Part shown: positions 9,468 through 14,139 of the stretch, one piece after another
How positions within the stretch are numbered: the stretch's first letter is position 1
How the letters are laid out: each line of letters opens with the position of its first letter
DNA from: JALEFZ01 sp039817415
GTDB taxonomy: Bacteria; Bacteroidota; Bacteroidia; J057
NCBI GenBank assembly: GCA_039817415.1
Contig: JBCBVV010000003.1
Location: forward strand, 186,001 to 250,000
Direction: 5' to 3'
DNA length: 64,000 bases
Made by a program: the position numbers and the translations under genes
Notes under the pieces: generated by a model
Databases searched by the model: none
Told to the model about the DNA's origin: nothing
Seen by the model: only the letters and a program-made list of their open reading frames with translations

Positions 9468-9551
9468 GCCAGGGAGTGATTAAGCTCAGCTTAATACTTC
9501 GCACCAAACTCGTCGTGAGTTTAGACAGGCTCCTTATGTCTTCTACCTGGC
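9468..9551 (+). ncRNA. Cloverleaf-like RNA without T-loop signature
   Basis: Closing stem GCCAGG (9468-9473)/CCTGGC (9546-9551). Inside are three hairpins in tRNA order: ATTAAGC-TCA-GCTTAAT (9479-9495), AAACTC-GTCGT-GAGTTT (9506-9522) and AGACA-GGCTCCTTA-TGTCT (9523-9541). There is no TTCRA T loop, so it is not an ordinary tRNA. It holds an interrupted copy of the motif GTGATACTTCG: GTG at 9476-9478 and ATACTTCG at 9494-9501, split by the first hairpin. Confidence 0.5.
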
Positions 9552-9591
9552 ATCGCGCCAGAAGCTTTTTGACGTACGATTGAAAGGCACG

Positions 9592-9661
9592 GACGCCGTA
9601 GCTTAAAGGACTAAAAGCGGCCTGAGACAGGCAGATATGGGTTCAATTCCCGTCGGCGTTT
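9592..9661 (+). tRNA. tRNA-like, anticodon unassigned
   Basis: Good acceptor (GACGCCG/CGGCGTT), D arm (GCTT/AAGC with GG in the loop) and T arm (ATGGG-TTCAATT-CCCGT). The anticodon arm folds best as GCCTG-AGA-CAGGC, a three-base loop. A seven-base reading, TGAGACA, lacks U33. It is therefore probably not decoding, or it is a tRNA mimic. Confidence 0.65.
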
Positions 9662-9692
9662 CATGACATCAACTTTAGGTTGATGAAAGAGA

Positions 9693-9765
9693 ATTTGGGT
9701 GCCGTAGAACTGTGATACTTCGATTGAGGATCGGTGGGTTGTGGGTTCGAGTCCCACCCCGGGCT
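9693..9765 (+). tRNA. tRNA-like element with GTGATACTTCG motif (Leu GAG-like anticodon)
   Basis: T arm GTGGG-TTCGAGT-CCCAC is perfect. The 3' acceptor CCCGGGC pairs only by wobble with ATTTGGG. TCGA-TTGAGGA-TCGG would present GAG, but the D arm is abnormal and carries CCGTA-N5-GTGATACTTCG. CCCGGGC (9758-9764) is a perfect complement of GCCCGGG at 9791-9797 in the next element, and TTGGGTG (9695-9701) of CACCCAA at 9947-9953. Confidence 0.5.
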
Positions 9766-9789
9766 CTAGGATATAATCCTTCTAGCAAA

Positions 9790-9960
9790 GGCCCGGGTAG
9801 CTCAAAAGGTAGAGCAGCTTTTTACACAGTTTGATTGTAGCCCCAAAGTAAAACAGGCGTGTCGTAAAGCAGTGATACTTCGCTGTAACTATGTAATCAT
9901 TAGTTGAAAGGGCCATGGAGAAATCCTAGCTCGTGGTTTGAATCCACACCCAATTTTTTT
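9790..9960 (+). ncRNA. Rearranged tRNA-like block ending in a T tract
   Basis: Begins like a tRNA 5' half: GCCCGGG-TA-GCTC-AAAAGGTA-GAGC. It then loses the pattern. It contains TCGTA-N5-GTGATACTTCG (9872-9882) and finishes with a T arm GTGG-TTTGAAT-CCAC (9933-9947), ACCCAA and seven T. Internal partners lie upstream: CACAGTT (9825-9831) pairs with AACTGTG (9708-9714). Possibly one long RNA together with the preceding element. Confidence 0.45.
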
Positions 9961-9988
9961 CTCACTGTTTGCTTATTACCGCCTTTTT

Positions 9989-10061
9989 AGCCCGATGGCC
10001 TAGGGGTCTAAGGCACCACACTTTGACTGTGGGGACCCAGGTTCGAATCCTGGTCGGGCTT
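9989..10061 (+). tRNA. tRNA-Gln(TTG)
   Basis: Acceptor AGCCCGA/TCGGGCT, D arm GCCT/AGGC, anticodon arm CCACA-CTTTGAC-TGTGG, T arm CCAGG-TTCGAAT-CCTGG. A complete, regular cloverleaf with discriminator T. Confidence 0.93.
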
Positions 10062-10070
10062 CCCTTATTT

Positions 10071-10142
10071 GCCTCTGAAGCTCAATTGGCTGAGCATCCG
10101 TCTTGTAAACGGAAGGAGAGGGTTCGACTCCCTCCGGAGGAT
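10071..10142 (+). tRNA. tRNA-Thr(TGT)
   Basis: D arm GCTC/GAGC, anticodon arm TCCGT-CTTGTAA-ACGGA, T arm GAGGG-TTCGACT-CCCTC. The acceptor GCCTCTG/CGGAGGA has a G-A mismatch at 1-72, and position 8 is A rather than T. Confidence 0.88.
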
Positions 10143-10148
10143 CATTCA

Positions 10149-10234
10149 GGTGTCGTAGGAAGGTGATACTTCGTCCACAACTCAGGGGGAAGGGCCACCA
10201 ATTGGTGGAAAGGTACAAATCCTTACTGGACACC
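10149..10234 (+). tRNA. Class II tRNA-like element with GTGATACTTCG motif
   Basis: GGTGTC (10149-10154)/GACACC (10229-10234) closes a fold with a GAAG/CTTC-type D region carrying TCGTA-N5-GTGATACTTCG (10163-10173). An alternative 8-position stem, 10169-10176/10185-10192, has one mismatch. A perfect variable hairpin CCACC-AATT-GGTGG (10195-10208) and a T arm AAGG-TACAAAT-CCTT follow, the latter with A in place of the invariant T55. No anticodon can be assigned. Confidence 0.5.
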
Positions 10235-10268
10235 CCCTCCTACACCTATCCGATAATTACCCTGATCA

Positions 10269-10340
10269 CTACCTGAAGCGCAATGGCGGCGCGCTGCCCA
10301 GGGACGGCAGAGGGTGCAGGTTCGATTCCTGCCAGGTAGT
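10269..10340 (+). tRNA. tRNA-Pro(GGG), non-U33
   Basis: C1-G72 acceptor CTACCTG/CAGGTAG (typical of bacterial Pro), D arm GCGC/GCGC, anticodon arm CTGCC-CAGGGAC-GGCAG, T arm GCAGG-TTCGATT-CCTGC. Position 33 is A, not the near-universal U. Confidence 0.8.
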
Positions 10341-10348
10341 CTTTATTT

Positions 10349-10437
10349 AAGTCTGTAGCTTCCCGACTAAGCTTGTCGGGAGCGGTAGCATCTGCCTGAT
10401 ACGCAGAAGGTCGCAGGTTCGAGTCCTGCCAGACTTA
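10349..10437 (+). tRNA. tRNA-Ile(GAT) with a hairpin inserted in the D loop
   Basis: Acceptor AAGTCTG/CAGACTT, anticodon arm TCTGC-CTGATAC-GCAGA and T arm GCAGG-TTCGAGT-CCTGC are regular. The D loop (GCT ... GCGGTAGC) contains a 21-nt insertion at 10361-10381, a 7-bp stem TCCCGAC/GTCGGGA with a 7-nt loop, making the gene 89 nt long. Confidence 0.85.
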
Positions 10438-10443
10438 CTTGCT

Positions 10444-10516
10444 GGAACTGTAGCTTAGTTGGTTAGAGCGCTCGGTTGAAGCCCGAGAGAGGGTGGTTCG
10501 ATTCCACACAGTTCCA
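10444..10516 (+). tRNA. tRNA-Phe(GAA), copy 1
   Basis: Acceptor GGAACTG/CAGTTCC, D arm GCTT/GAGC, anticodon arm CTCGG-TTGAAGC-CCGAG, T loop TTCGATT, discriminator A. First unit of a duplicated Phe plus hairpin-tRNA block. Confidence 0.9.
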
Positions 10517-10531
10517 CAGCGATTATTTCAT

Positions 10532-10627
10532 GGGAATCCGCCAGAGCTGGAGAGCTGTGGTCCCGTCAATCTTTGTCGGGATAAAACCTTTGCTTAGGCT
10601 GAGTAGGTTCGAATCCAAGCATTCCTA
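10532..10627 (+). tRNA. Degenerate tRNA-like with 21-nt hairpin, copy 1
   Basis: Acceptor GGGAATC/CATTCCT has a mismatch at 7-66 and the T stem is broken (GTAGG against CCAAG). It contains the hairpin TCCCGTC-AATCTTT-GTCGGGA at 10561-10581. Less intact than the copy at 11181 and probably a decayed duplicate. Confidence 0.55.
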
Positions 10628-10650
10628 CTTATGAGGTATGACCGCTAGAA

Positions 10651-10884
10651 GGCCCCTTAGCATAAAAGGTAGTGCTGCGGTAAGTGTTCATCAACCGTGT
10701 ATTTGACAGGATGATCCCGTTTGATCTACGCGAACAAATGGGTAGAATTCGCGGAAGGGGGAAAGCAGGTGAATAGCCTAGTACCCCACAGCACCAAACA
10801 GCCTCTCTACAGAAGCTCAATAGGGAAGCGCACTTAGAGCCTGTCGGCCATAAAAGGAGTGTGGGTTCGAATCCCACAGGGGCA
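10651..10884 (+). tRNA. tRNA-like gene with a long internal insertion
   Basis: 5' part GGCCCCT-TA-GCAT-AAAAGGTA-GTGC is a normal acceptor and D arm. The 3' part GTGGG-TTCGAAT-CCCAC-AGGGGC (10861-10883) is a normal T arm and matching acceptor (six pairs). Between them lie about 185 bases, against about 27 normally. These include CGGT...ACCG near the anticodon position and CGCGAA...TTCGCG. I see no group I intron core or reading frame. Confidence 0.55.
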
Positions 10885-10891
10885 ACCTAAG

Positions 10892-10965
10892 GGGAATGTA
10901 GCCCAACTGGCAGAGGCAATCGGCTCAAACCCGATTTAGTGCAGGTTCGAATCCTGCCATTCCTA
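10892..10965 (+). tRNA. tRNA with Leu(CAA) anticodon, short variable loop
   Basis: Acceptor GGGAATG/CATTCCT, D arm GCC/GGC with GG, anticodon arm ATCGG-CTCAAAC-CCGAT, T arm GCAGG-TTCGAAT-CCTGC. The variable region is only about five bases, unlike bacterial tRNA-Leu, which has a long arm. Confidence 0.82.
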
Positions 10966-10984
10966 CAAAAACATGTACACAAAA

Positions 10985-11059
10985 GGGAATGTAGCCCAAT
11001 TGGCAGAGGCATCCGACTTAAACTCGGTTCAGGTGTAGGTTCAAATCCTATCATTCCCA
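10985..11059 (+). tRNA. tRNA with Leu(TAA) anticodon, short variable loop
   Basis: Acceptor GGGAATG/CATTCCC, anticodon loop CTTAAAC, T arm GTAGG-TTCAAAT-CCTAT. CCA is encoded at 11060-11062. The variable loop is about six bases. Closely related to the CAA gene just upstream. Confidence 0.84.
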
Positions 11060-11092
11060 CCAAAGAAAGAAAAGCTCCCAAAGAGCAACTAT

Positions 11093-11165
11093 GGAACTGT
11101 AGCTTAGTAGGTTAGAGCGTCTGGTTGAAGCCCAGAAGAGGGTGGTTCGATTCCACACGGTTCCA
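11093..11165 (+). tRNA. tRNA-Phe(GAA), copy 2
   Basis: Acceptor GGAACTG/CGGTTCC, anticodon arm TCTGG-TTGAAGC-CCAGA, T loop TTCGATT. Lies 88 bases before a hairpin-tRNA, exactly as copy 1 does. Its upstream spacer (AAAGCTC...GAGCAACTAT) recurs before copy 3. Confidence 0.92.
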
Positions 11166-11180
11166 CAATAATTATTTCAT

Positions 11181-11276
11181 GGGAATGTGCCAGAGTTGGA
11201 GAGCTTTGGTCCCGTCAATCTTTGTCGGGATAAAACCGTTGCTTAGGCTGAGTAGGTTCGAATCCTATCATTCCCA
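11181..11276 (+). tRNA. Class II-like tRNA with 21-nt hairpin, copy 2 (intact)
   Basis: Acceptor GGGAATG/CATTCCC, D stem CCA/TGG with GG, T arm GTAGG-TTCGAAT-CCTAT. CCA is encoded at 11277-11279. At the anticodon position is TCCCGTC-AATCTTT-GTCGGGA (11210-11230), a stem longer than normal with no U33. TAAAACC follows. The anticodon cannot be set; the long 3' segment resembles a class II variable arm. Confidence 0.68.
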
Positions 11277-11309
11277 CCATAGAGAGAAAAGCTCTCAAAG
11301 AGCAACTAT

Positions 11310-11382
11310 GGAACTGTAGCTTAGTAGGTTAGAGCGTCTGGTTGAAGCCCAGAAGAGGGTGGTTCGATTCCACACGGTTCCA
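11310..11382 (+). tRNA. tRNA-Phe(GAA), copy 3
   Basis: Identical by eye to copy 2 through the cloverleaf, with the same kind of spacer upstream. Here it is followed by a Leu(TAG) tRNA instead of the hairpin element. Confidence 0.92.
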
Positions 11383-11388
11383 CAACAT

Positions 11389-11463
11389 GGGGATGTAGCC
11401 CAATAGGCAAGAGGCATCTGTCTTAGAAACAGAAGGTTGCAGGTTCGAGTCCTGCCATCCTCA
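11389..11463 (+). tRNA. tRNA with Leu(TAG) anticodon, short variable loop
   Basis: Acceptor GGGGATG/CATCCTC, D region GCCC...AGGC with GG, anticodon arm TCTGT-CTTAGAA-ACAGA, T arm GCAGG-TTCGAGT-CCTGC, discriminator A. Third Leu-anticodon gene in the array with a class I variable loop. Confidence 0.85.
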
Positions 11464-11483
11464 CTCATGAAGTAGTACAACTT

Positions 11484-11550
11484 AAGGGTATGGTCCAGCA
11501 GCTGGACATCCCTCAAGGGAAGAGCGCAGGTTCGAATCCTGCTACCCTTA
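11484..11550 (+). tRNA. Truncated tRNA-like, anticodon unassigned
   Basis: Acceptor AAGGGTA/TACCCTT and T arm GCAGG-TTCGAAT-CCTGC are perfect. The D region is a palindromic hairpin GTCCAG-CAG-CTGGAC without the GG pair, and the anticodon hairpin is TCCC-TCAA-GGGA, a four-base loop. Total length 67 nt. It cannot decode normally. Confidence 0.6.
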
Positions 11551-11556
11551 CTATTC

Positions 11557-11631
11557 AGATCCGTAGCTCAGTTGGCTGGTAGCACCTGACTTTTAATCAG
11601 GGGGTCGTGGGTTCGAGTCCCACCGGGTCTA
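11557..11631 (+). tRNA. tRNA-Lys(TTT)
   Basis: Acceptor AGATCCG/CGGGTCT, anticodon arm CCTGA-CTTTTAA-TCAGG, T arm GTGGG-TTCGAGT-CCCAC, discriminator A. The D loop is slightly long. Confidence 0.92.
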
Positions 11632-11655
11632 CTTAATCCTTAGAGGATATTATTC

Positions 11656-11731
11656 GGGCGTACATGTACCAAGGCCTCGGCGAATTTGCCTTGCAAGCAA
11701 GTTGAGATGGGTTCGATTCCCATTACGTCCA
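11656..11731 (+). tRNA. tRNA-Ala(TGC) with abnormal D arm
   Basis: Acceptor GGGCGTA/TACGTCC, anticodon arm TTTGC-CTTGCAA-GCAAG, T arm ATGGG-TTCGATT-CCCAT. CCA is encoded at 11732-11734. The D region (11663-11684) does not form the usual stem and contains GGCCTCGGC, also found in two spacers nearby. Confidence 0.8.
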
Positions 11732-11738
11732 CCACAAC

Positions 11739-11769
11739 CTTGAGAACTGTCGGCCTCGGCCGGCTCAAG
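11739..11769 (+). repeat. Hairpin containing the 20-nt spacer repeat, copy 1
   Basis: CTTGAG...CTCAAG (11739-11744/11764-11769) encloses CGGCC-TC-GGCCG. The 20 bases at 11747-11766 are identical to 11974-11993. Each copy sits directly upstream of an irregular tRNA. Confidence 0.8.
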
Positions 11770-11771
11770 AT

Positions 11772-11841
11772 CAGCGGATGCACATGGCTGTGCGGTTAGG
11801 TTCTATCCTAATGTGGGTGGGTTCGATTCCCTCTCCGTTGA
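11772..11841 (+). tRNA. tRNA-like, anticodon unassigned
   Basis: Acceptor CAGCGGA/TCCGTTG (C1-G72), D arm GCAC/GTGC, T loop TTCGATT with one T-stem mismatch. The anticodon arm TTAGG-TTCTAT-CCTAA has a six-base loop, so no anticodon is assigned. Confidence 0.62.
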
Positions 11842-11857
11842 CTCCGAAGTATAGTGC

Positions 11858-11885
11858 GGGACTTCATTCGAAAGAAGAAAGTCCC
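11858..11885 (+). other. Spacer hairpin before tRNA-Val
   Basis: GGGACTT (11858-11864)/AAGTCCC (11879-11885) with inner CTTC/GAAG pairing. Just upstream, CGAAGTAT (11845-11852) is the reverse complement of the core of the GTGATACTTCG motif. Confidence 0.5.
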
Positions 11886-11889
11886 AAAT

Positions 11890-11963
11890 AGATCCGTAGT
11901 GTAGTGGTTTAACGCGTCTGTTTTACACACAGAAGATCGTAGGTTCGATTCCTGCCGGATCTA
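11890..11963 (+). tRNA. tRNA-Val(TAC)
   Basis: Acceptor AGATCCG/CGGATCT, D arm GTGT/ACGC with GG, anticodon arm TCTGT-TTTACAC-ACAGA, T arm GTAGG-TTCGATT-CCTGC. CCA is encoded at 11964-11966. Confidence 0.93.
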
Positions 11964-11973
11964 CCACACAACT

Positions 11974-11993
11974 CTGTCGGCCTCGGCCGGCTC
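11974..11993 (+). repeat. 20-nt spacer repeat, copy 2
   Basis: Exact copy of 11747-11766, able to fold as CGGCC-TC-GGCCG. It lies two bases before the Cys-like tRNA. Confidence 0.85.
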
Positions 11994-11994
11994 T

Positions 11995-12064
11995 GTCCAG
12001 GTGCATGTGGCATGCGGTCGCTTTGCAGGGGTGATTTATACGGGTTCGATTCCTGTCCTGGACT
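11995..12064 (+). tRNA. tRNA-Cys(GCA)-like
   Basis: Acceptor GTCCAGG/CCTGGAC, D hairpin GCAT/ATGC, T arm ACGGG-TTCGATT-CCTGT, discriminator T (usual for Cys). The anticodon arm TCGC...GTGA has a nine-base loop TTTGCAGGG with GCA at the expected place. Assignment is tentative because the loop is enlarged. Confidence 0.6.
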
Positions 12065-12096
12065 CTATTTCTTATCTACTAGTTTTTAGATCTCAA

Positions 12097-12169
12097 GGCC
12101 CTGTAGTTCAGCGGAAGCAACATCTGGCTACGAACCAGAAGGTCGCAGGTTCGATTCCTGCCAGGGTCT
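12097..12169 (+). tRNA. tRNA-Arg(ACG)
   Basis: Acceptor GGCCCTG/CAGGGTC, anticodon arm TCTGG-CTACGAA-CCAGA, T arm GCAGG-TTCGATT-CCTGC. Last tRNA before the serpin gene. Confidence 0.92.
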
Positions 12170-12179
12170 CTATTATAAG

Positions 12180-12219
12180 AAAAAAGAAAAGCAGGAATAG
12201 AGTTTCCTCCATCCCTGCT
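12180..12219 (-). terminator. Terminator of the serpin gene
   Basis: On the minus strand a 12-bp stem (12207-12218 with 12191-12202) is capped by a GAAA tetraloop and followed by a T-rich run (complement of 12180-12190). It lies 19 bases past the serpin stop and shields the tRNA array from antisense transcription. Confidence 0.75.
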
Positions 12220-12237
12220 CCAGAAATGCGTTTTCTT

Positions 12238-13443
12238 CTAGTTATTTGGATTCATGATTTTACCCATGAACAATACTGTTCCGGTTTGGATGTCTCTTAT
12301 CACCATGATAAAAGGATGATCGATTCGGAATTCTGGTGGAGCTGAAGTGATGGCAATACCTACAGAAGTGGCACCAGCTGCTTCTACTCCATCTTCGTCA
12401 ATCTTAAGGAAAGTTTTATGCTTAACCCTTGAAATATGAAGATCAGGTACATCGGCAATTCCGGAGAAATCAGCTTCTCTCGGAGAGAAGGCTAAGGTCA
12501 TGCCCATATCCTTTAGTGTTTCATTGAGGTTTTTCTCATACTCGATCTCCATCTTAGGGAAGGTAACCATCAACCTAGTAGGATCTGAGAGAGAATCAAT
12601 CACATTGCTATAATTTTCAGCACTTAAGAAGGAAAGAATTTCAGTGTACCTTTTGATTTCCTTGGGCAAAAAAACATCGAGCGAAAATCGACCTTCATCT
12701 TTGCCAATAGGAAAGCTGGCCATTTCGAAATTTCCTCCATCGTAGTAAGCAAAGGTGGCATCCTGAAACATCATCTCAACATCCACTTCTGAACCCGTTC
12801 CTGTATCAAACTTTTGGATACTGGTAGAGCGTTCATCAAAACCATTGGTCCAAGGACCTGTGAAGTAAATGGTGTTAATTAGAAACATCATATCCGTATC
12901 CTTGATTTCAGAAACGATATCTTTGATACGCTCTTCCGTTTCGTCCTCCACCCATTGGTTGATCGTATTTTTGGCAGCAGGATCACTGAAGTCAATTTCT
13001 TCGATTTCACCATTGTAATTATCTGTGGTTTGTTGCAGGAAATCAGCTTCGGCAGGAAAACCTTCTCGATAATAGATGGCATTGGCAAGTTTCAGAACAG
13101 CTTCTTGATCGGTTTTGTCCAGTACCTCTAATAAGGTTTTGTATTGCGCATTCGCTTCAGTTTCACTCAGCTGAGAGTATCCCATGGCTTCAAACATTTG
13201 TCGCTGGGTACTTCCTTCTGCACCATTGGCTGCCATGCTCAATGCTGTAGAAATACTCAGGGGCGAAATAAAGATATTATCTTCTTCCTGCTCCTCATCC
13301 AGGTTTTCCATCATTCTGAATCCTAGCTCATTGCTGGCAAGGTTTACCTCTTCAAAATCATCAGGTACAAAGGGAGGTTGAGGCGCACAAGAAGTAAGGC
13401 TCACGATGATGATACTTGCTGCTGCTAATGCTTTAAGGTTCAT
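12238..13443 (-). CDS. Serpin-family protease inhibitor, lipoprotein
   Basis: 401 residues from the ATG at 13443, chosen because it begins a lipoprotein signal (LKALAAASIIIVSLTSC). An upstream ATG would add 22 residues with no signal. The serpin fold is unmistakable: NIFISPLSISTALSMAANGA, LANAIYYREGF, NTIYFTGPW, and the hinge DEDGVEAAGATSVGI followed by FRIDHPFIMVI. Counting from the hinge puts P1 at or near Thr in IAITS, so the target protease is unclear. Serpins inhibit serine or cysteine proteases by irreversible conformational trapping. Bacterial lipoprotein serpins are thought to guard the cell surface. The gene is inverted inside the tRNA array, with tRNAs close on both sides. Confidence 0.93.
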   Translation of the reverse strand: MNLKALAAASIIIVSLTSCAPQPPFVPDDFEEVNLASNELGFRMMENLDEEQEEDNIFISPLSISTALSMAANGAEGSTQRQMFEAMGYSQLSETEANAQYKTLLEVLDKTDQEAVLKLANAIYYREGFPAEADFLQQTTDNYNGEIEEIDFSDPAAKNTINQWVEDETEERIKDIVSEIKDTDMMFLINTIYFTGPWTNGFDERSTSIQKFDTGTGSEVDVEMMFQDATFAYYDGGNFEMASFPIGKDEGRFSLDVFLPKEIKRYTEILSFLSAENYSNVIDSLSDPTRLMVTFPKMEIEYEKNLNETLKDMGMTLAFSPREADFSGIADVPDLHISRVKHKTFLKIDEDGVEAAGATSVGIAITSAPPEFRIDHPFIMVIRDIQTGTVLFMGKIMNPNN

Positions 13444-13511
13444 ATGGTAAGTAATTAACTGTGATTTCTGTAAAGACGCAGGACTTAATAGAAATGCTGC
13501 CTTTTTCATAC

Positions 13512-13584
13512 GGCCCCGTCGTCTAATGGCTTAGGACACTTCACTTTCTATGAAGGAATAGGAGTTCGATTCTCCTCGGGGTTG
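13512..13584 (+). tRNA. tRNA-Glu(TTC)
   Basis: Acceptor GGCCCCG/CGGGGTT, D arm GTCT/GGAC, anticodon arm CTTCA-CTTTCTA-TGAAG, T arm AGGAG-TTCGATT-CTCCT, discriminator G, CCA encoded at 13585-13587. Position 37 is T, as in the Asp genes. Confidence 0.92.
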
Positions 13585-13597
13585 CCACATATTAATC

Positions 13598-13680
13598 GGA
13601 GAGGTGGCAGAATGGCTATTGCAGCTGTCTTGAAAACAGCCGTCCTTTTGGACATGGGGGTTCGAGTCCCTCCTTCTCCG
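13598..13680 (+). tRNA. tRNA-Ser(TGA)
   Basis: Class II: acceptor GGAGAGG/CTTCTCC, anticodon arm GCTGT-CTTGAAA-ACAGC, variable hairpin GTCC-TTTT-GGAC, T loop TTCGAGT, discriminator G. Confidence 0.94.
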
Positions 13681-13683
13681 CAA

Positions 13684-13758
13684 GCTCCTGTAGCTCAATG
13701 GACTGAGAGCAATGGGTTTCTACCCCGTAGGTTGCAGGTTCGAATCCTGTCGGGAGTT
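13684..13758 (+). tRNA. tRNA-Arg(TCT)
   Basis: Acceptor GCTCCTG/CGGGAGT, D arm GCTC/GAGC, anticodon arm ATGGG-TTTCTAC-CCCGT, T arm GCAGG-TTCGAAT-CCTGT. CCA is encoded at 13759-13761. Confidence 0.93.
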
Positions 13759-13771
13759 CCATCTTTTTTAA

Positions 13772-13843
13772 GCATAAGTAGCTCAATGGTAGAGCGGCTG
13801 CCTGTTAAGTAGTTGGTTGTAGGTTCGAATCCTACCTTATGCG
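13772..13843 (+). tRNA. tRNA-Asn(GTT)
   Basis: Acceptor GCATAAG/CTTATGC, D arm GCTC/GAGC, anticodon arm GCTGC-CTGTTAA-GTAGT, T arm GTAGG-TTCGAAT-CCTAC, discriminator G, CCA encoded at 13844-13846. Confidence 0.93.
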
Positions 13844-13848
13844 CCATG

Positions 13849-13928
13849 CTGATAGAAAAAGCTACATGAAGGGAGGTAATCCAAATCTATACAAAGCCGG
13901 TAGGAAGGTCCTATCTCTATCAGTTTTT
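13849..13928 (+). ncRNA. Small structured RNA between tRNA-Asn and tRNA-Ser
   Basis: CTGATAG (13849-13855) pairs with CTATCAG (13917-13923) around a second 7-bp hairpin GGTAGGA-AGG-TCCTATC (13899-13915). Five T follow, as in an intrinsic terminator. No T-loop signature and no gene. It could be a small RNA or only a processing spacer. Confidence 0.4.
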
Positions 13929-14017
13929 GGAAGTGTGCGCCGAATTGGTAAGGCGCTCGACTGCTAATCGAGTATTCCCCCAAAAGGGATGTGCGGGTTC
14001 GAGTCCCGTCACTTCCT
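13929..14017 (+). tRNA. tRNA-Ser(GCT)
   Basis: Class II: acceptor GGAAGTG/CACTTCC, D arm CGCC/GGCG, anticodon arm CTCGA-CTGCTAA-TCGAG, variable hairpin TCCC/GGGA, T arm GCGGG-TTCGAGT-CCCGT. Discriminator is T rather than the usual G. Confidence 0.93.
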
Positions 14018-14032
14018 CTCCTTTCACAATAA

Positions 14033-14105
14033 GCACCAGTGGTCCAATGGCTTAAGATTCCTGACTTCCACTCAGATGATGCAGGTTCGATTCCTGCCTG
14101 GTGCT
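14033..14105 (+). tRNA. tRNA-Gly(TCC)
   Basis: Acceptor GCACCAG/CTGGTGC, anticodon stem CTGA/TCAG with loop CTTCCAC, T arm GCAGG-TTCGATT-CCTGC. The D stem has one mismatch. Paralogous to the next gene. Confidence 0.88.
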
Positions 14106-14139
14106 CTTAAGGGTTGTAGATGCCCGTTCATCTGCCTAT

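Noticed and set aside
10651..10884. tmRNA interpretation of the long tRNA-like gene
   Set aside because: No tag-peptide frame, no tmRNA G-U pair signature, and it has a complete D arm with normal pairing, unlike tmRNA.
10651..10884. Group I intron in that gene
   Set aside because: I could not find the P/Q/R/S core elements, and the insertion is short.
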